From Oxalobacteraceae bacterium (GTDB lineage: Bacteria > Pseudomonadota > Gammaproteobacteria > Burkholderiales > Burkholderiaceae_D), in the NCBI GenBank assembly GCA_027485795.1, contig JAIXQK010000003.1, positions 1 to 34,057 on the forward strand: DNA of 34,057 nt. Direction: 5' to 3'. Shown here piece after piece: positions 10,585 to 18,279 of this stretch. Both the position numbers and the translations under genes were made by a program. The notes beneath the pieces are model-generated. The model saw nothing but the letters and a program-made list of their open reading frames with translations, searched no databases and was not told the origin of the DNA. The stretch's first letter is position 1. Every line of letters starts with the position of its first letter.

Positions 10585-11688
10585 TCAAATACGCATCGGC
10601 ATTACGACATATTTGAAATTCGGATCATCGGGGATCGTCACCAGCGCTGACGAGTTGGCATCGCCGAGCGAGATACTGATGCTGTCACCCTTCAGGTTAT
10701 TCAATACATCCAGCAAATACGTCACATTGAATCCAATGTCGATCGCATCCCCGGCGTAATCAATTTCCAGTTCTTCTACGGCCTCCTCCTGGTCGGCGTT
10801 GGTCGAGCTGATTTTCAAGCTGCCGGGCTCGACCATGCAACGCACGCCTTTGAATTTGTCAGAGGTCATGATCGCCGCGCGCTGTAGCGAGCGAAGTAGT
10901 GCTTCGCGACTGAGCGTGAAGTTATTCTTGTACGCCTTCGGGATAACGCGGGTGTAGTCAGGGAATTTCCCTTCCACCAGTTTCGAGATCAGTTCTATAT
11001 CGGAGAAATCGAATTTCACCTGATTCGTGGCGATTGCCAGCTTGACCGGTTCATCGGTCTCTTCGAGCAAGCGCTGCAGTTCGATAATGGTTTTGCGCGG
11101 GATGATGACTTCCTGTCGGGCAAACTCCTGCTCAGTCACGATCTGGCTGAATGCAAGGCGATGGCCGTCGGTCGCAACAGCAATCACGTTTTTGCCTTCA
11201 ACCACCAGCAGCAGGCCATTTAGGTAATAGCGAATATCCTGCTGCGCCATTGAAAAGTGCACCATGTTCAGCAGGTGCTTCAATGTTTTCTGTGGCAGGC
11301 TGAACTGAGCGCCGTAGTGCTCGGCTTGCGCCACTGTCGGAAATTCTTCTGCCGACAGTGTCTGCAATGCAAAGCGCGACTTGCCGCACTGCAGGGTCAT
11401 GCGCTTGTTCGTCACCGAAAGTGTCACTTCGGCGTCCGGCAAAGCGCGCAGGATGTCGAGCAACTTGCGCGCTGCCACTGTGGTGGCAGCCACGTCGCTG
11501 CCCGAACCGATCGCGGCATGGGTGCTGATTTGCACCTCGATATCGGTCGACAGTAGGCTGACTTGGTTACCGTCTTTACGGATGAGGATATTGGCCAGAA
11601 TCGGCAAGGTGTGCCGACGCTCGACAATACCGCTCACGATTTGCAGCGGCCTGAGCAGCGCATCTCGTTGAGTTTTTACCAGTTGCAT
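10585..11688 (-). CDS. dnaN: DNA polymerase III sliding clamp (beta subunit)
   Basis: The 367-residue protein has the length of the family (366 in E. coli) and is collinear with it. The N-terminus reads LLRPLQIVSGIVERRHTLPILANILI. The middle has YYLNGLL and ATDGHRLA, and the end is FKYVVMPMRI, the usual clamp C-terminus with the MPMR loop. The dimeric ring tethers polymerase III to DNA and also recruits Hda, MutS and other factors. The ATG at 11688 is preceded by an AAAGGA site at good spacing. A TTG six codons upstream exists but is less likely. It follows dnaA by 63 bp on the same strand and is probably co-transcribed with it. Confidence 0.97.
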   Translation of the reverse strand: MQLVKTQRDALLRPLQIVSGIVERRHTLPILANILIRKDGNQVSLLSTDIEVQISTHAAIGSGSDVAATTVAARKLLDILRALPDAEVTLSVTNKRMTLQCGKSRFALQTLSAEEFPTVAQAEHYGAQFSLPQKTLKHLLNMVHFSMAQQDIRYYLNGLLLVVEGKNVIAVATDGHRLAFSQIVTEQEFARQEVIIPRKTIIELQRLLEETDEPVKLAIATNQVKFDFSDIELISKLVEGKFPDYTRVIPKAYKNNFTLSREALLRSLQRAAIMTSDKFKGVRCMVEPGSLKISSTNADQEEAVEELEIDYAGDAIDIGFNVTYLLDVLNNLKGDSISISLGDANSSALVTIPDDPNFKYVVMPMRI

Positions 11689-11751
11689 GGTGGGTTCCTT
11701 TCGCAAGAAATGCCTGGTGTTTGCATAGGTTTAATCATTGACTTGATTGTG

Positions 11752-13119
11752 TCAGCCCTTCAGGGTCTGCTCGAGCACATGTAGCTCATGATTGATTTCC
11801 GGGTTTTTACTTCTGTCTGCCGCAATCTTTCTTACCGCATGCAGCACCGTGGTGTGATCGCGGCCGCCAAACAGTTCACCGATCTCAGGCAAACTCTTTT
11901 GGGTGAGTTCTTTGGCGAGATACATCGCAATTTGGCGCGGCCGCGCGATATTTGCTGGGCGCTTCTTCGAGTACATGTCGGCGACTTTGATATTGAAAAA
12001 GTCAGCTACGGTCTTCTGTATGTTCTCCACCGAAATTTGGCGGTTTTGTACCGACAGCAAATCTTTCAGCGCCTCTTTCACAACATCAATCGTGATCTCG
12101 CGGCCATGAAAGTGCGAATAGGCGAGGATCTTGCGCAGCGCGCCTTCCAGCTCGCGCACGTTTGAGCGCAAATGCTTGGCAACGAAAAAAGCGACGTCAT
12201 CATTTAATTTGACGCCTTCTTGTTGCGCTTTCTTCAGCAAAATCGCCACTCGCATCTCAAGCTCGGGCGGCTCGACTGCCACCGTGAGGCCGGAATCAAA
12301 ACGCGAGATCAACCGGTCATCCATACCCGTGATCTCTTTTGGATAGGTATCGCTGGTTATGATGATCTGCTTCTTGGCAGCAATCAGTGCTTCGAACGCG
12401 TAGAAGAACTCTTCTTGCGTACGACTCTTACCGCCAAAGAATTGGATGTCATCGATCAGCAGCAGGTCGAGCGAGTGGTAATAGCGCTTGAAGTCATCAA
12501 AACCTTTGCGCTGGTAGGCGGTCACCACGTCGCGCACGTACTGCTCGGCATGGATGTAGCGGATGCGCACGTTTGGGTTGTCGGCGATCGCCTGATTTCC
12601 AATCGCATGAATCAAGTGGGTTTTGCCGAGGCCCACGCCGCCGTAAAGGAAAAGCGGGTTATACGAACTTCCCGGGTTACTCGCCACCTGGATCGCTGCC
12701 GCGCGCGCCAATTGGTTAGCCTTACCCGTTACAAAGCTATCAAACGTGAGGGCCGAATTGATCTTGCTCTGATCGCGCAAGAGCGCGTTGTCATCTGCTA
12801 GCTCAGGCAGCTCGTTAACCGGACCGGGCGTGGCAGCGGCCGCGGGCACAGCGCCTGCCGGGCGCTTGCTGACCGCCATACGGGGGTCCAGCACAAACTG
12901 TACGTCCACCGGTGACTGCCAAAATTCGGCCGCGATCGTGGTGATACGTGCCGCAAATTGGGTTTTTACCCAGTCTAGTTTGAAGCGGTTGGGGGCGGCG
13001 ATGCGCAGCCGGCCTTCCTCATAGTCGAGCGGGGCAAGCGGCTTGATCCAGGCGCTAAACTGCTGCGGCGTCAGCTCCTGCTGCAGCCGTTTAGCGCAGG
13101 TCTGCCAGAATTCTTCCAT
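11752..13119 (-). CDS. dnaA: Chromosomal replication initiator DnaA
   Basis: The 455-residue protein shows all four DnaA domains. Domain I is the [22 protein letters not shown] helix region. A short Pro/Ala-rich domain II linker spans about residues 83-108. The AAA+ domain has Walker A GGVGLGKT (160-167) and Walker B LLLIDDIQ (219-226). Domain IV carries the DnaA-box binding signature [15 protein letters not shown] near the C-terminus. It binds DnaA boxes, opens the origin and loads helicase, and it represses its own gene in many bacteria. A perfect DnaA box overlaps a possible promoter about 130 bp upstream, which fits that control. It is divergent from rpmH, the usual betaproteobacterial arrangement. 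Confidence 0.98.
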   Translation of the reverse strand: MEEFWQTCAKRLQQELTPQQFSAWIKPLAPLDYEEGRLRIAAPNRFKLDWVKTQFAARITTIAAEFWQSPVDVQFVLDPRMAVSKRPAGAVPAAAATPGPVNELPELADDNALLRDQSKINSALTFDSFVTGKANQLARAAAIQVASNPGSSYNPLFLYGGVGLGKTHLIHAIGNQAIADNPNVRIRYIHAEQYVRDVVTAYQRKGFDDFKRYYHSLDLLLIDDIQFFGGKSRTQEEFFYAFEALIAAKKQIIITSDTYPKEITGMDDRLISRFDSGLTVAVEPPELEMRVAILLKKAQQEGVKLNDDVAFFVAKHLRSNVRELEGALRKILAYSHFHGREITIDVVKEALKDLLSVQNRQISVENIQKTVADFFNIKVADMYSKKRPANIARPRQIAMYLAKELTQKSLPEIGELFGGRDHTTVLHAVRKIAADRSKNPEINHELHVLEQTLKG

Positions 13120-13225
13120 TCAATGGTCCAAACAGAAGCTGCAGCCTGGTGCGCTTCGGGTATCGGTTAGTCGGAGGTCTCAGCCGATCGGCGGGAACTA
13201 CTCCGCGCTCGCTGAATCAACCGAC

Positions 13226-13256
13226 ATTTTACCGCCGCCAGCGTTAGTTATCCACA
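13226..13256 (-). promoter_or_regulatory. Possible dnaA promoter overlapped by a perfect DnaA box
   Basis: The 9-mer TTATCCACA at 13248-13256 (plus strand) is an exact consensus DnaA box. On the minus strand a -10-like TAAAAT occupies 13226-13231, and a -35 at the expected distance would fall inside the DnaA box. The -35 sequence itself is poor, so the promoter is inferred. If correct, DnaA binding would block dnaA transcription. Confidence 0.5.
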
Positions 13257-13335
13257 GGCTGATGAGTGATTTCGTCACGTCGACGCACTTGCCGACCACG
13301 CGCCAGGGCGGGGTTTGAGCGAATCTGTTAAGTGA

Positions 13336-13365
13336 TTGACAGATATACATATTCTGGTGTCTAAT
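13336..13365 (+). promoter_or_regulatory. Promoter of the rpmH-rnpA-yidD-yidC operon
   Basis: A perfect -35 TTGACA (13336-13341) is followed after 18 bp by TCTAAT (13360-13365), four of six matches to the -10 consensus. The downstream leader to rpmH is about 115 nt. This is one of the clearest sigma-70 type promoters in the window. Confidence 0.65.
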
Positions 13366-13486
13366 CCAAGGTTCTGCGCAATGCGCTGCGGCCAAGCCGC
13401 TACTGGTACTGCCAGCGGCGCCCTTGTTGACGGTCCAGCGTCGGGTTCGCCCGATTTTCCGCCCCAAACAACTTCGCGAGACTTCG

Positions 13487-13621
13487 ATGAAACGTACTTT
13501 TCAACCTTCTGTCGTTCGCCGCAAACGCACCCATGGTTTCCGCGCTCGCATGGCTACGCGTTCCGGCCGTGCTATCTTGAACGCGCGTCGCGCCAAAGGT
13601 CGCAAGCGTCTCGCCGTCTAA
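13487..13621 (+). CDS. rpmH: 50S ribosomal protein L34
   Basis: The 44-residue, strongly basic protein begins [24 protein letters not shown] and ends [11 protein letters not shown], the near-invariant L34 sequence. It binds 23S rRNA in the large subunit. The ATG at 13487 gives the canonical length, while upstream in-frame starts would add residues unlike the family. There is no strong Shine-Dalgarno site, only a purine patch. It is the first gene of an operon with rnpA (31-bp gap), yidD and yidC, and is divergent from dnaA as in most proteobacteria. Confidence 0.97.
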   Translation: MKRTFQPSVVRRKRTHGFRARMATRSGRAILNARRAKGRKRLAV

Positions 13622-13652
13622 CCCGGCAGCGCAACTCGACCTGCGTTGCCGC

Positions 13653-14030
13653 ATGTCCGGTTCTCCGGCAGGCTACGGCAGGCACCAACGCATCATAAAA
13701 ACGGATGATTTCTCATCCGTTTTTCGTTTGCGCCCTGTCCATCGAACTCAACATTTCGTGCTTTATCTCCGCCCCAACCCTCTTGGACATGCCCGCCTCG
13801 GTGTCGTGGTAGCCAAGCGCCTTGCGCCACGCGCCGTGACGCGCAACCTGATCAAGCGGGTGGCACGGGAGGTTTTCCGTCAGGCCTCGTTAGGAGCAGT
13901 CGATTGCATTGTTCGCTTAAGCCAAGCGCCTGCGCGGCGGCAATCCTGCGCTGCCTCACCCTCACTGCGCGTGACGCTGGGCGCCGAGCTGCGTCATTTG
14001 TTAGTTCAAACACCGACGCAATTGCCATGA
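13653..14030 (+). CDS. rnpA: Ribonuclease P protein component
   Basis: The 125-residue basic protein supports RNase P RNA in trimming tRNA 5' leaders. It has the conserved [12 protein letters not shown] segment early on, and the RNR-type signature [19 protein letters not shown] at about residues 54-72. The C-terminal third is poorly conserved, as is normal. The ATG at 13653 gives a short N-terminal extension, and the exact start is not certain. Its stop overlaps the yidD start by four bases (ATGA), so translation of the two is probably coupled. Confidence 0.92.
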   Translation: MSGSPAGYGRHQRIIKTDDFSSVFRLRPVHRTQHFVLYLRPNPLGHARLGVVVAKRLAPRAVTRNLIKRVAREVFRQASLGAVDCIVRLSQAPARRQSCAASPSLRVTLGAELRHLLVQTPTQLP

Positions 14031-14290
14031 AATCGGTATTGCTCGCCCTTTTAAGTGTCTACAAGCTCTGCATCAGCCCTTTTCTCGGGCAGAATTGCCG
14101 CTTTTTCCCCAGTTGCTCGGATTACGCGCGCGAGGCCATTGCCGCGCACGGGCCCATGAAAGGCAGCTTGCTGGCTGGGCGCCGACTATGTAAATGCCAC
14201 CCATGGCACGGTGGTGGCTTCGACCCTGTGCCACCCCTCGCCACTATTTGTACCGAATCGCGCTCTGCATCCTCGCAAGTGCATCACTGA
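14027..14290 (+). CDS. yidD: Membrane protein insertion efficiency factor YidD
   Basis: The 87-residue protein starts [22 protein letters not shown] and contains [12 protein letters not shown] followed by [15 protein letters not shown], the hallmark Cys-rich YidD pattern. It is a membrane-associated amphipathic protein thought to help YidC/Sec-dependent insertion. The ATG at 14027 overlaps the rnpA stop and gives the family's usual N-terminus. A longer frame starting at 13904 lies inside rnpA and was not used. It is followed 24 bp later by yidC in the classic cluster. Confidence 0.94.
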   Translation: MKSVLLALLSVYKLCISPFLGQNCRFFPSCSDYAREAIAAHGPMKGSLLAGRRLCKCHPWHGGGFDPVPPLATICTESRSASSQVHH

Positions 14291-14314
14291 ATCGCTTTCA
14301 TCTCCGATAAATCA

Positions 14315-15997
14315 ATGGATATCAAACGTACTGTTCTGCTAGTGGTCTTCTCACTGTCGCTCCTGATGCTGTGGGAAAACTGGAATCGCTACAGCAACCC
14401 GCCGCCGCCGCCGTCTGCTGATAGCGGGGCTCAGTCCTCAGCTACTGCTGCAGCAAGCAAAGATTTGTCGGTACCGCAGCAAAGTATCGCCGCGCCGTCT
14501 CCGGTCACCAGCGGTGATCTACCGGCTAACGCCCCTTCGGAAGCGGTAGGCGAGACGCTTGTACTCACCACCGACCTGTTGAAGGTGGAGATCAACACGC
14601 TGGGCGGCGACATCACCCGTGTCGAGCTGCTCAAGCACCAGGACAGCAAGGAAACTGGTAACCCCGTCGTGCTACTGCAGAAAACAGCAACGCGCACCTA
14701 TGTGGCGCAAAGTGGTTTGATTGGTGGCGACTTCCCCAACCACCGCTCGACCTTTGTTGCGCGTGATGGTGTTCGCTCTTTGAACACTGGCGACACACTG
14801 CAACTGGTGTTGGACAGCGAACAAGGTGGCGTCAAGGTCACCAAGACCTACTCCCTGAAACGCGGTGAGTACGACATCGGCATCAAACACGATATCGAAA
14901 ACCGTAGCGCCGCCGCGATTTCACCGTCGGTCTATGCGCAGTTGGTTCGAGATGACAGCAAGCTGGGTGGTGATTCTTATTTTTACAGCACCTTTACCGG
15001 TCCCGCGCTCTATACCGACAAGGATAAATACCGCAAGGTCAACTTCGAAGACATCGAAAAAGGCAAAAGCCCGGTGGCTGCGCGTACGCCTGACGGCTGG
15101 GTCGCGATGGTTCAGCACTATTTTGTTGCTGCGTTCGCGCCTTTGTCTAAAGGTGACAATGAATTGTTCACCCGAAAAATCGGTCCGCGTCTGTATGCCG
15201 TTGGCGCCATCATGCCGCTCGGCCCGCTGGCTGCCAGCAGCAGCGTGTCACATGAAGGCAAGTTCTACGCCGGTCCGCAAGAGTCTCTGATGCTGGAGAA
15301 ATTCGCCACCGACTTTGATTTGGTGAAAGACTATGGCTGGTTGACGCTGATCGCCAAGCCCATCTTTTGGCTCATGACTCAACTGCACGTCCTGCTCGGC
15401 AACTGGGGCTGGACCATCATCTTCCTGACGATTCTGATCAAGCTCGCCTTCTTTCCGCTGTCAGCTGCCAGCTACCGCAGCATGGCAAAGATGAAGCTGG
15501 TGACACCTAAGATGACGGCGATTCGTGAACGTCACAAAGGTGACCCGCAGAAAATGAATGCGGCCATGATGGAGTTATACAAGACCGAGAAAATCAACCC
15601 GCTGGGTGGTTGCTTACCGATCGTGGTGCAAATTCCTGTCTTCATTGCGCTGTACTGGGTGCTGCTGGCGAGTGTGGAAATGCGCCATGCCCCATGGCTG
15701 GGGTGGATTCATGATTTGTCTGCGCCGGATACGCTGTTCGGCACGCTACCGGGATTGGATATGCCGATCGGCCTGCTGCCCATCATCATGGCGGTATCGA
15801 TGTATGTCCAAACCAAGCTGAATCCGACACCACCCGATCCTATACAAGCAAAAGTCATGATGTTCATGCCACTGGTGTTTTCCTTCATGTTCTTCTACTT
15901 CCCTTCCGGCCTCGTGCTGTACTGGGTGGTCAACAATATCTTGTCGATCGCTCAGCAGTGGGTGATTACTAAGCAGTCCGAGGCGGGCAAAGCCTAG
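14315..15997 (+). CDS. yidC: Membrane protein insertase YidC
   Basis: The 560-residue inner-membrane insertase starts MDIKRTVLLVVFSLSLLMLWENW, the Gram-negative YidC N-terminal helix. A Pro/Ser-rich linker follows, then a large periplasmic beta domain (about residues 75-340). The conserved C-terminal 60-kDa region begins near YGWLTLIAKPIFWLM. It includes the cytoplasmic loop KMKLVTPKMTAIRERHKGDPQKMNAAMMELYKTEKINPLGGCLP, shown here only as a landmark, and the last helices FPSGLVLYWVVNNILSIAQQW. It inserts proteins such as ATP synthase subunit c, whose gene also lies in this window. It is the last gene of the rpmH operon, with a terminator about 24 bp past the stop. Confidence 0.97.
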   Translation: MDIKRTVLLVVFSLSLLMLWENWNRYSNPPPPPSADSGAQSSATAAASKDLSVPQQSIAAPSPVTSGDLPANAPSEAVGETLVLTTDLLKVEINTLGGDITRVELLKHQDSKETGNPVVLLQKTATRTYVAQSGLIGGDFPNHRSTFVARDGVRSLNTGDTLQLVLDSEQGGVKVTKTYSLKRGEYDIGIKHDIENRSAAAISPSVYAQLVRDDSKLGGDSYFYSTFTGPALYTDKDKYRKVNFEDIEKGKSPVAARTPDGWVAMVQHYFVAAFAPLSKGDNELFTRKIGPRLYAVGAIMPLGPLAASSSVSHEGKFYAGPQESLMLEKFATDFDLVKDYGWLTLIAKPIFWLMTQLHVLLGNWGWTIIFLTILIKLAFFPLSAASYRSMAKMKLVTPKMTAIRERHKGDPQKMNAAMMELYKTEKINPLGGCLPIVVQIPVFIALYWVLLASVEMRHAPWLGWIHDLSAPDTLFGTLPGLDMPIGLLPIIMAVSMYVQTKLNPTPPDPIQAKVMMFMPLVFSFMFFYFPSGLVLYWVVNNILSIAQQWVITKQSEAGKA

Positions 15998-16020
15998 CGC
16001 TTCATTCTCTGCCGCCCTAG

Positions 16021-16056
16021 AAAAAGTCCGCAGCATTACCGTGCGGACTTTTTTAT
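16021..16056 (+). terminator. Rho-independent terminator after yidC
   Basis: A 12-bp perfect stem (16021-16032 with 16042-16053) with a 9-nt loop ends in a run of T residues. The A-rich 5' arm lets it work in both directions. It separates the rpmH operon from mnmE. Confidence 0.9.
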
Positions 16057-16062
16057 TGCGAC

Positions 16063-16068
16063 TAGAAT
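16063..16068 (+). promoter_or_regulatory. Possible -10 element directly upstream of mnmE
   Basis: TAGAAT at 16063-16068 differs from the -10 consensus at one base and lies six bases before the mnmE ATG. Initiation at the usual distance would fall on or beside the start codon. No good -35 or extended -10 is visible, so this is tentative. Confidence 0.35.
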
Positions 16069-16074
16069 CCCTAT

Positions 16075-17460
16075 ATGTTTCCTGATTCTTCTCCGATTGC
16101 CGCTATTGCCACCGCACCGGGCCACGGCGGTATCGGTGTAGTACGTGTCTCCGGCAGTGGTTTGATACGTCTGGCGCAAGCGATCTGTGGGCTGCAATCC
16201 GACATGCTGCAAGCGCGCCAGGCAAAGTACGTCAGTTTTTTGGCGGCCGATGGCAGCACGATAGATAGTGGCCTGATGCTGTGGTTTGCCGCGCCACACT
16301 CGTATACGGGTGAGGAGGTATTGGAGCTTCAAGGACACGGCGGCCCGGTGGTGTTGCATATGCTGTTGAATCGCTGTCTGGAAGCAGGCCTCGACATGGG
16401 CTTACGTCTAGCCCAGCCAGGTGAGTTCACCTATCGCGCATTTCAGAACGACAAGCTAGACCTTGCACAGGCAGAGGCCGTGGCTGATCTGATTGAGGCC
16501 TCAACAGAAGCGGCAGCGCGGCTGGCGACGCAATCACTGTCAGGTGCTTTTTCTAAAGTGATTACCGAGCTGGTGGATCGCGTCACCCATCTGCGCATGT
16601 TGGTCGAGGCCACGCTCGATTTTCCCGAAGAAGAGATCGAGTTCTTAGAAGCCTCGAATGCGCGCGGGCAGCTACAAACCATTCGTGACACGCTTGAGAC
16701 CGTGCTAACCCAAGCAGGGCAAGGCGCCCTGTTGCGCAATGGCTTGAAAGTAGTGCTGGCTGGGCTACCGAATGTCGGTAAAAGCTCTTTGCTAAATGCA
16801 CTGGCGGGTGCCGATGTGGCAATCGTCACCGCGATAGCGGGCACTACCCGTGATCGTGTCACGCAAACTATTCAGGTCGAAGGCATTCCGATTCATGTGA
16901 TCGATACGGCTGGCATCCGTGACGATCAAGAGACCAGCGACGAAGTCGAACGAATCGGCATCGCGCGTACCTGGGCAGCAGTCGAAGAAGCGGATGTCGT
17001 GCTTCATATCCTCGACGCGAGTCGCGGACCGACCCGCGCTGATGAAGCGCTGGTCGAGCGACTACCCGCGCGCTTGCCGCTACTGCGCATCTGGAACAAG
17101 ATCGATGTTTCCGGCCATCGTCCGTCACTGGAAGAGCAGGGTGACGCCACCCATCTTTACGTGTCAGCAGCAACGGCGGCCGGTCTGGACTTGCTAAAGT
17201 CCGCTTTGCTTCGCGTCGCGGGCTGGCAGCAAACCAGTGAATCAATTTATCTCGCACGCGAGCGACATTTACTCGCATTGCGTCAAGCGCACGAACATTT
17301 AACTATCGCCGCTCAGCTGGCCTGTAGAGGTGATGGCGCATTGGATCTGTTCGCTGAAGAATTACGACTCGCCCAAGAACAGTTAAGCAGCATTACCGGC
17401 GCGTTTACGTCGGATGATTTGTTAGGGGCGATTTTCAGTCGTTTTTGTATCGGCAAGTAG
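16075..17460 (+). CDS. mnmE: tRNA-modification GTPase MnmE (TrmE)
   Basis: The 461-residue protein works with MnmG (encoded at 25.4 kb) to install the carboxymethylaminomethyl group at wobble U34. The N-terminal tetrahydrofolate-binding domain opens with [21 protein letters not shown]. The helical middle has [12 protein letters not shown]. The G domain has GLPNVGKS (230-237), the G2/G3 elements GTTRDR and DTAGIRD, and the NKID specificity motif. The C-terminal FCIGK supplies the conserved catalytic-type Cys. The ATG follows the yidC terminator closely and lacks an upstream Shine-Dalgarno-like purine run. It converges with the asparaginase gene, 15 bp away. Confidence 0.97.
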   Translation: MFPDSSPIAAIATAPGHGGIGVVRVSGSGLIRLAQAICGLQSDMLQARQAKYVSFLAADGSTIDSGLMLWFAAPHSYTGEEVLELQGHGGPVVLHMLLNRCLEAGLDMGLRLAQPGEFTYRAFQNDKLDLAQAEAVADLIEASTEAAARLATQSLSGAFSKVITELVDRVTHLRMLVEATLDFPEEEIEFLEASNARGQLQTIRDTLETVLTQAGQGALLRNGLKVVLAGLPNVGKSSLLNALAGADVAIVTAIAGTTRDRVTQTIQVEGIPIHVIDTAGIRDDQETSDEVERIGIARTWAAVEEADVVLHILDASRGPTRADEALVERLPARLPLLRIWNKIDVSGHRPSLEEQGDATHLYVSAATAAGLDLLKSALLRVAGWQQTSESIYLARERHLLALRQAHEHLTIAAQLACRGDGALDLFAEELRLAQEQLSSITGAFTSDDLLGAIFSRFCIGK

Positions 17461-17475
17461 TTGCGCGCGTATCCG

Positions 17476-17964
17476 CTAGTCTGCGTTCTCGAAGATGCCG
17501 TCGGTTTTATTCTTGCGCACCTTATCCCAAGAAAAAACACGCCCATTCATTGCTACAAACACGCCCGGTGCGTTTAACTGGGCAACCGCGACCGCAAAGC
17601 CCAAGTTGAACAGGGCGTCGGAAGATGCCACTCGGTAAGGCACCATAGCGCCGGTCAGTACAATCGTTTTTTGCAAGCCGGCTTGCCCGAGTACTTGCGC
17701 AGTCTCGCGCAGGGTGTCCGTACCGTGAATGATGACGATTTTATGCTCGGCGCTGCGCTCACATGCTGAAAGTATTTGAGCGCGATGGGTGTTATTCATG
17801 TCGAGCGAATCGATCGCCATCAGTGGCTCAACACTGATCGGGTCAGTGATTCGTGCTCGTGCTAATGCTTCGGGTAACACGCTGTCAACGAAAACAAGCT
17901 GGCCCGTGATCGGGTCATAGTGCTTGTCAAAGGTGCCGCCGGTGGCAATGATGCGTAGGCTCAT
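17476..17964 (-). CDS. Stand-alone asparaginase N-terminal domain protein
   Basis: The 162-residue protein contains only the N-terminal half of a bacterial type L-asparaginase (usually about 330 residues). It has TGGTFD (8-13) with the nucleophile Thr position, SLDMNN (53-58), HGTDT (80-84) with the second catalytic Thr/Asp pair, and LTGAMVPY (103-110). It closes with VAMNGRVFSWDKVRKNKTDGIFE. The frame ends in a normal stop and the ending looks complete rather than frayed. From memory, proteins of this short form recur in other proteobacteria, so I read it as a real short family and not a pseudogene. Asparaginase activity is uncertain because the C-terminal domain that completes the active site between subunits is missing. 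It is the only leftward gene right of dnaA. Confidence 0.75.
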   Translation of the reverse strand: MSLRIIATGGTFDKHYDPITGQLVFVDSVLPEALARARITDPISVEPLMAIDSLDMNNTHRAQILSACERSAEHKIVIIHGTDTLRETAQVLGQAGLQKTIVLTGAMVPYRVASSDALFNLGFAVAVAQLNAPGVFVAMNGRVFSWDKVRKNKTDGIFENAD

Positions 17965-18002
17965 GGTTTTATCTCAACGAAACCCTGCCATGATAGCGCG
18001 AT

Positions 18003-18034
18003 AAAAAAAGGGGTGGCTCCAAAGGAACCACCCC
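18003..18034 (-). terminator. Leftward Rho-independent terminator upstream of the asparaginase gene
   Basis: Read leftward, the arms at 18024-18034 and 18010-18020 pair with one mismatch and a 3-nt loop. They run into seven T residues (plus-strand A run 18003-18009). No leftward gene lies immediately to the right, so it ends either a small RNA or an early leader of the asparaginase, whose ATG is about 40 bp further on. Confidence 0.75.
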
Positions 18035-18260
18035 TGAAATGCTGAGCAGCATTCACGTTAACCGTTTACGCTACCCGCCATCCGAGACAAGATGGACCGC
18101 CATGGTAAAAGCGGTCCCTGAATGGAATCCAATGCTAAGTTGGCATTGGTTTATGTTCGGTCTTGCAAATGGTTTACGACTTCGGGTGATTGGTTCGATC
18201 ATTGCCCTTGTTATTCGCCTTACGAACATGCAGTGATGCCAGTAAACTACCCCCTGAGAT
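18003..18260 (-). ncRNA. Candidate structured small RNA or leader/attenuator
   Basis: Several stem-loops end in an intrinsic terminator with no protein gene behind it, which suggests a leftward non-coding transcript of roughly 200-260 nt. The terminator's 5' arm could instead pair with a GAACC...ACCC element at 18184-18196 (leftward sense, nine pairs with a 4-nt bulge). That would make an attenuator possible. No convincing promoter was found, and it matches no RNA family that I recognise (not tRNA, tmRNA, SRP RNA or RNase P RNA; no clear 6S features). The 5' end is a guess. Confidence 0.4.
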
Positions 18261-18279
18261 TATTTAAGATCTTCGCTTG

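Larger units (their letters stand above)
13120..13486. other. dnaA-rpmH intergenic region, candidate oriC
   Basis: This 367-bp gap marks where coding strand flips. Apart from the NhaR-like/TerC and cytochrome genes far left, and the asparaginase, genes to the left read leftward and genes to the right read rightward. It contains one perfect DnaA box (13248-13256) and an AT-rich stretch around 13326-13365. No second good box was found, only a weak two-mismatch site near 13356-13364. The position and strand switch fit a chromosomal origin, but the low box count leaves this open. Confidence 0.5.
17965..18279. other. Structured intergenic stretch upstream of the asparaginase
   Basis: This 315-bp stretch separates the leftward asparaginase from the rightward gene at 18280. 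It is rich in stem-loops: an intrinsic terminator (18003-18034), AATGCT/AGCATT (18038-18053), GGACCGC/GCGGTCC (18094-18117) and CCAATGC/GCATTGG (18129-18149). A longer-range GTTTAC/GTAAAC pairing is also possible, between about 18172 and 18248. A 65-codon rightward frame and a 50-codon leftward frame cross it, but neither has a good ribosome site or a recognisable sequence. See the ncRNA entry. Confidence 0.6.

Noticed and set aside
18039-18236. 65-codon rightward frame in the structured gap before 18280
   Set aside because: It has no ribosome site and no recognisable protein. The stem-loops account better for the sequence. A short hydrophobic end (VIGSIIALVIRL) was noted but is not enough.
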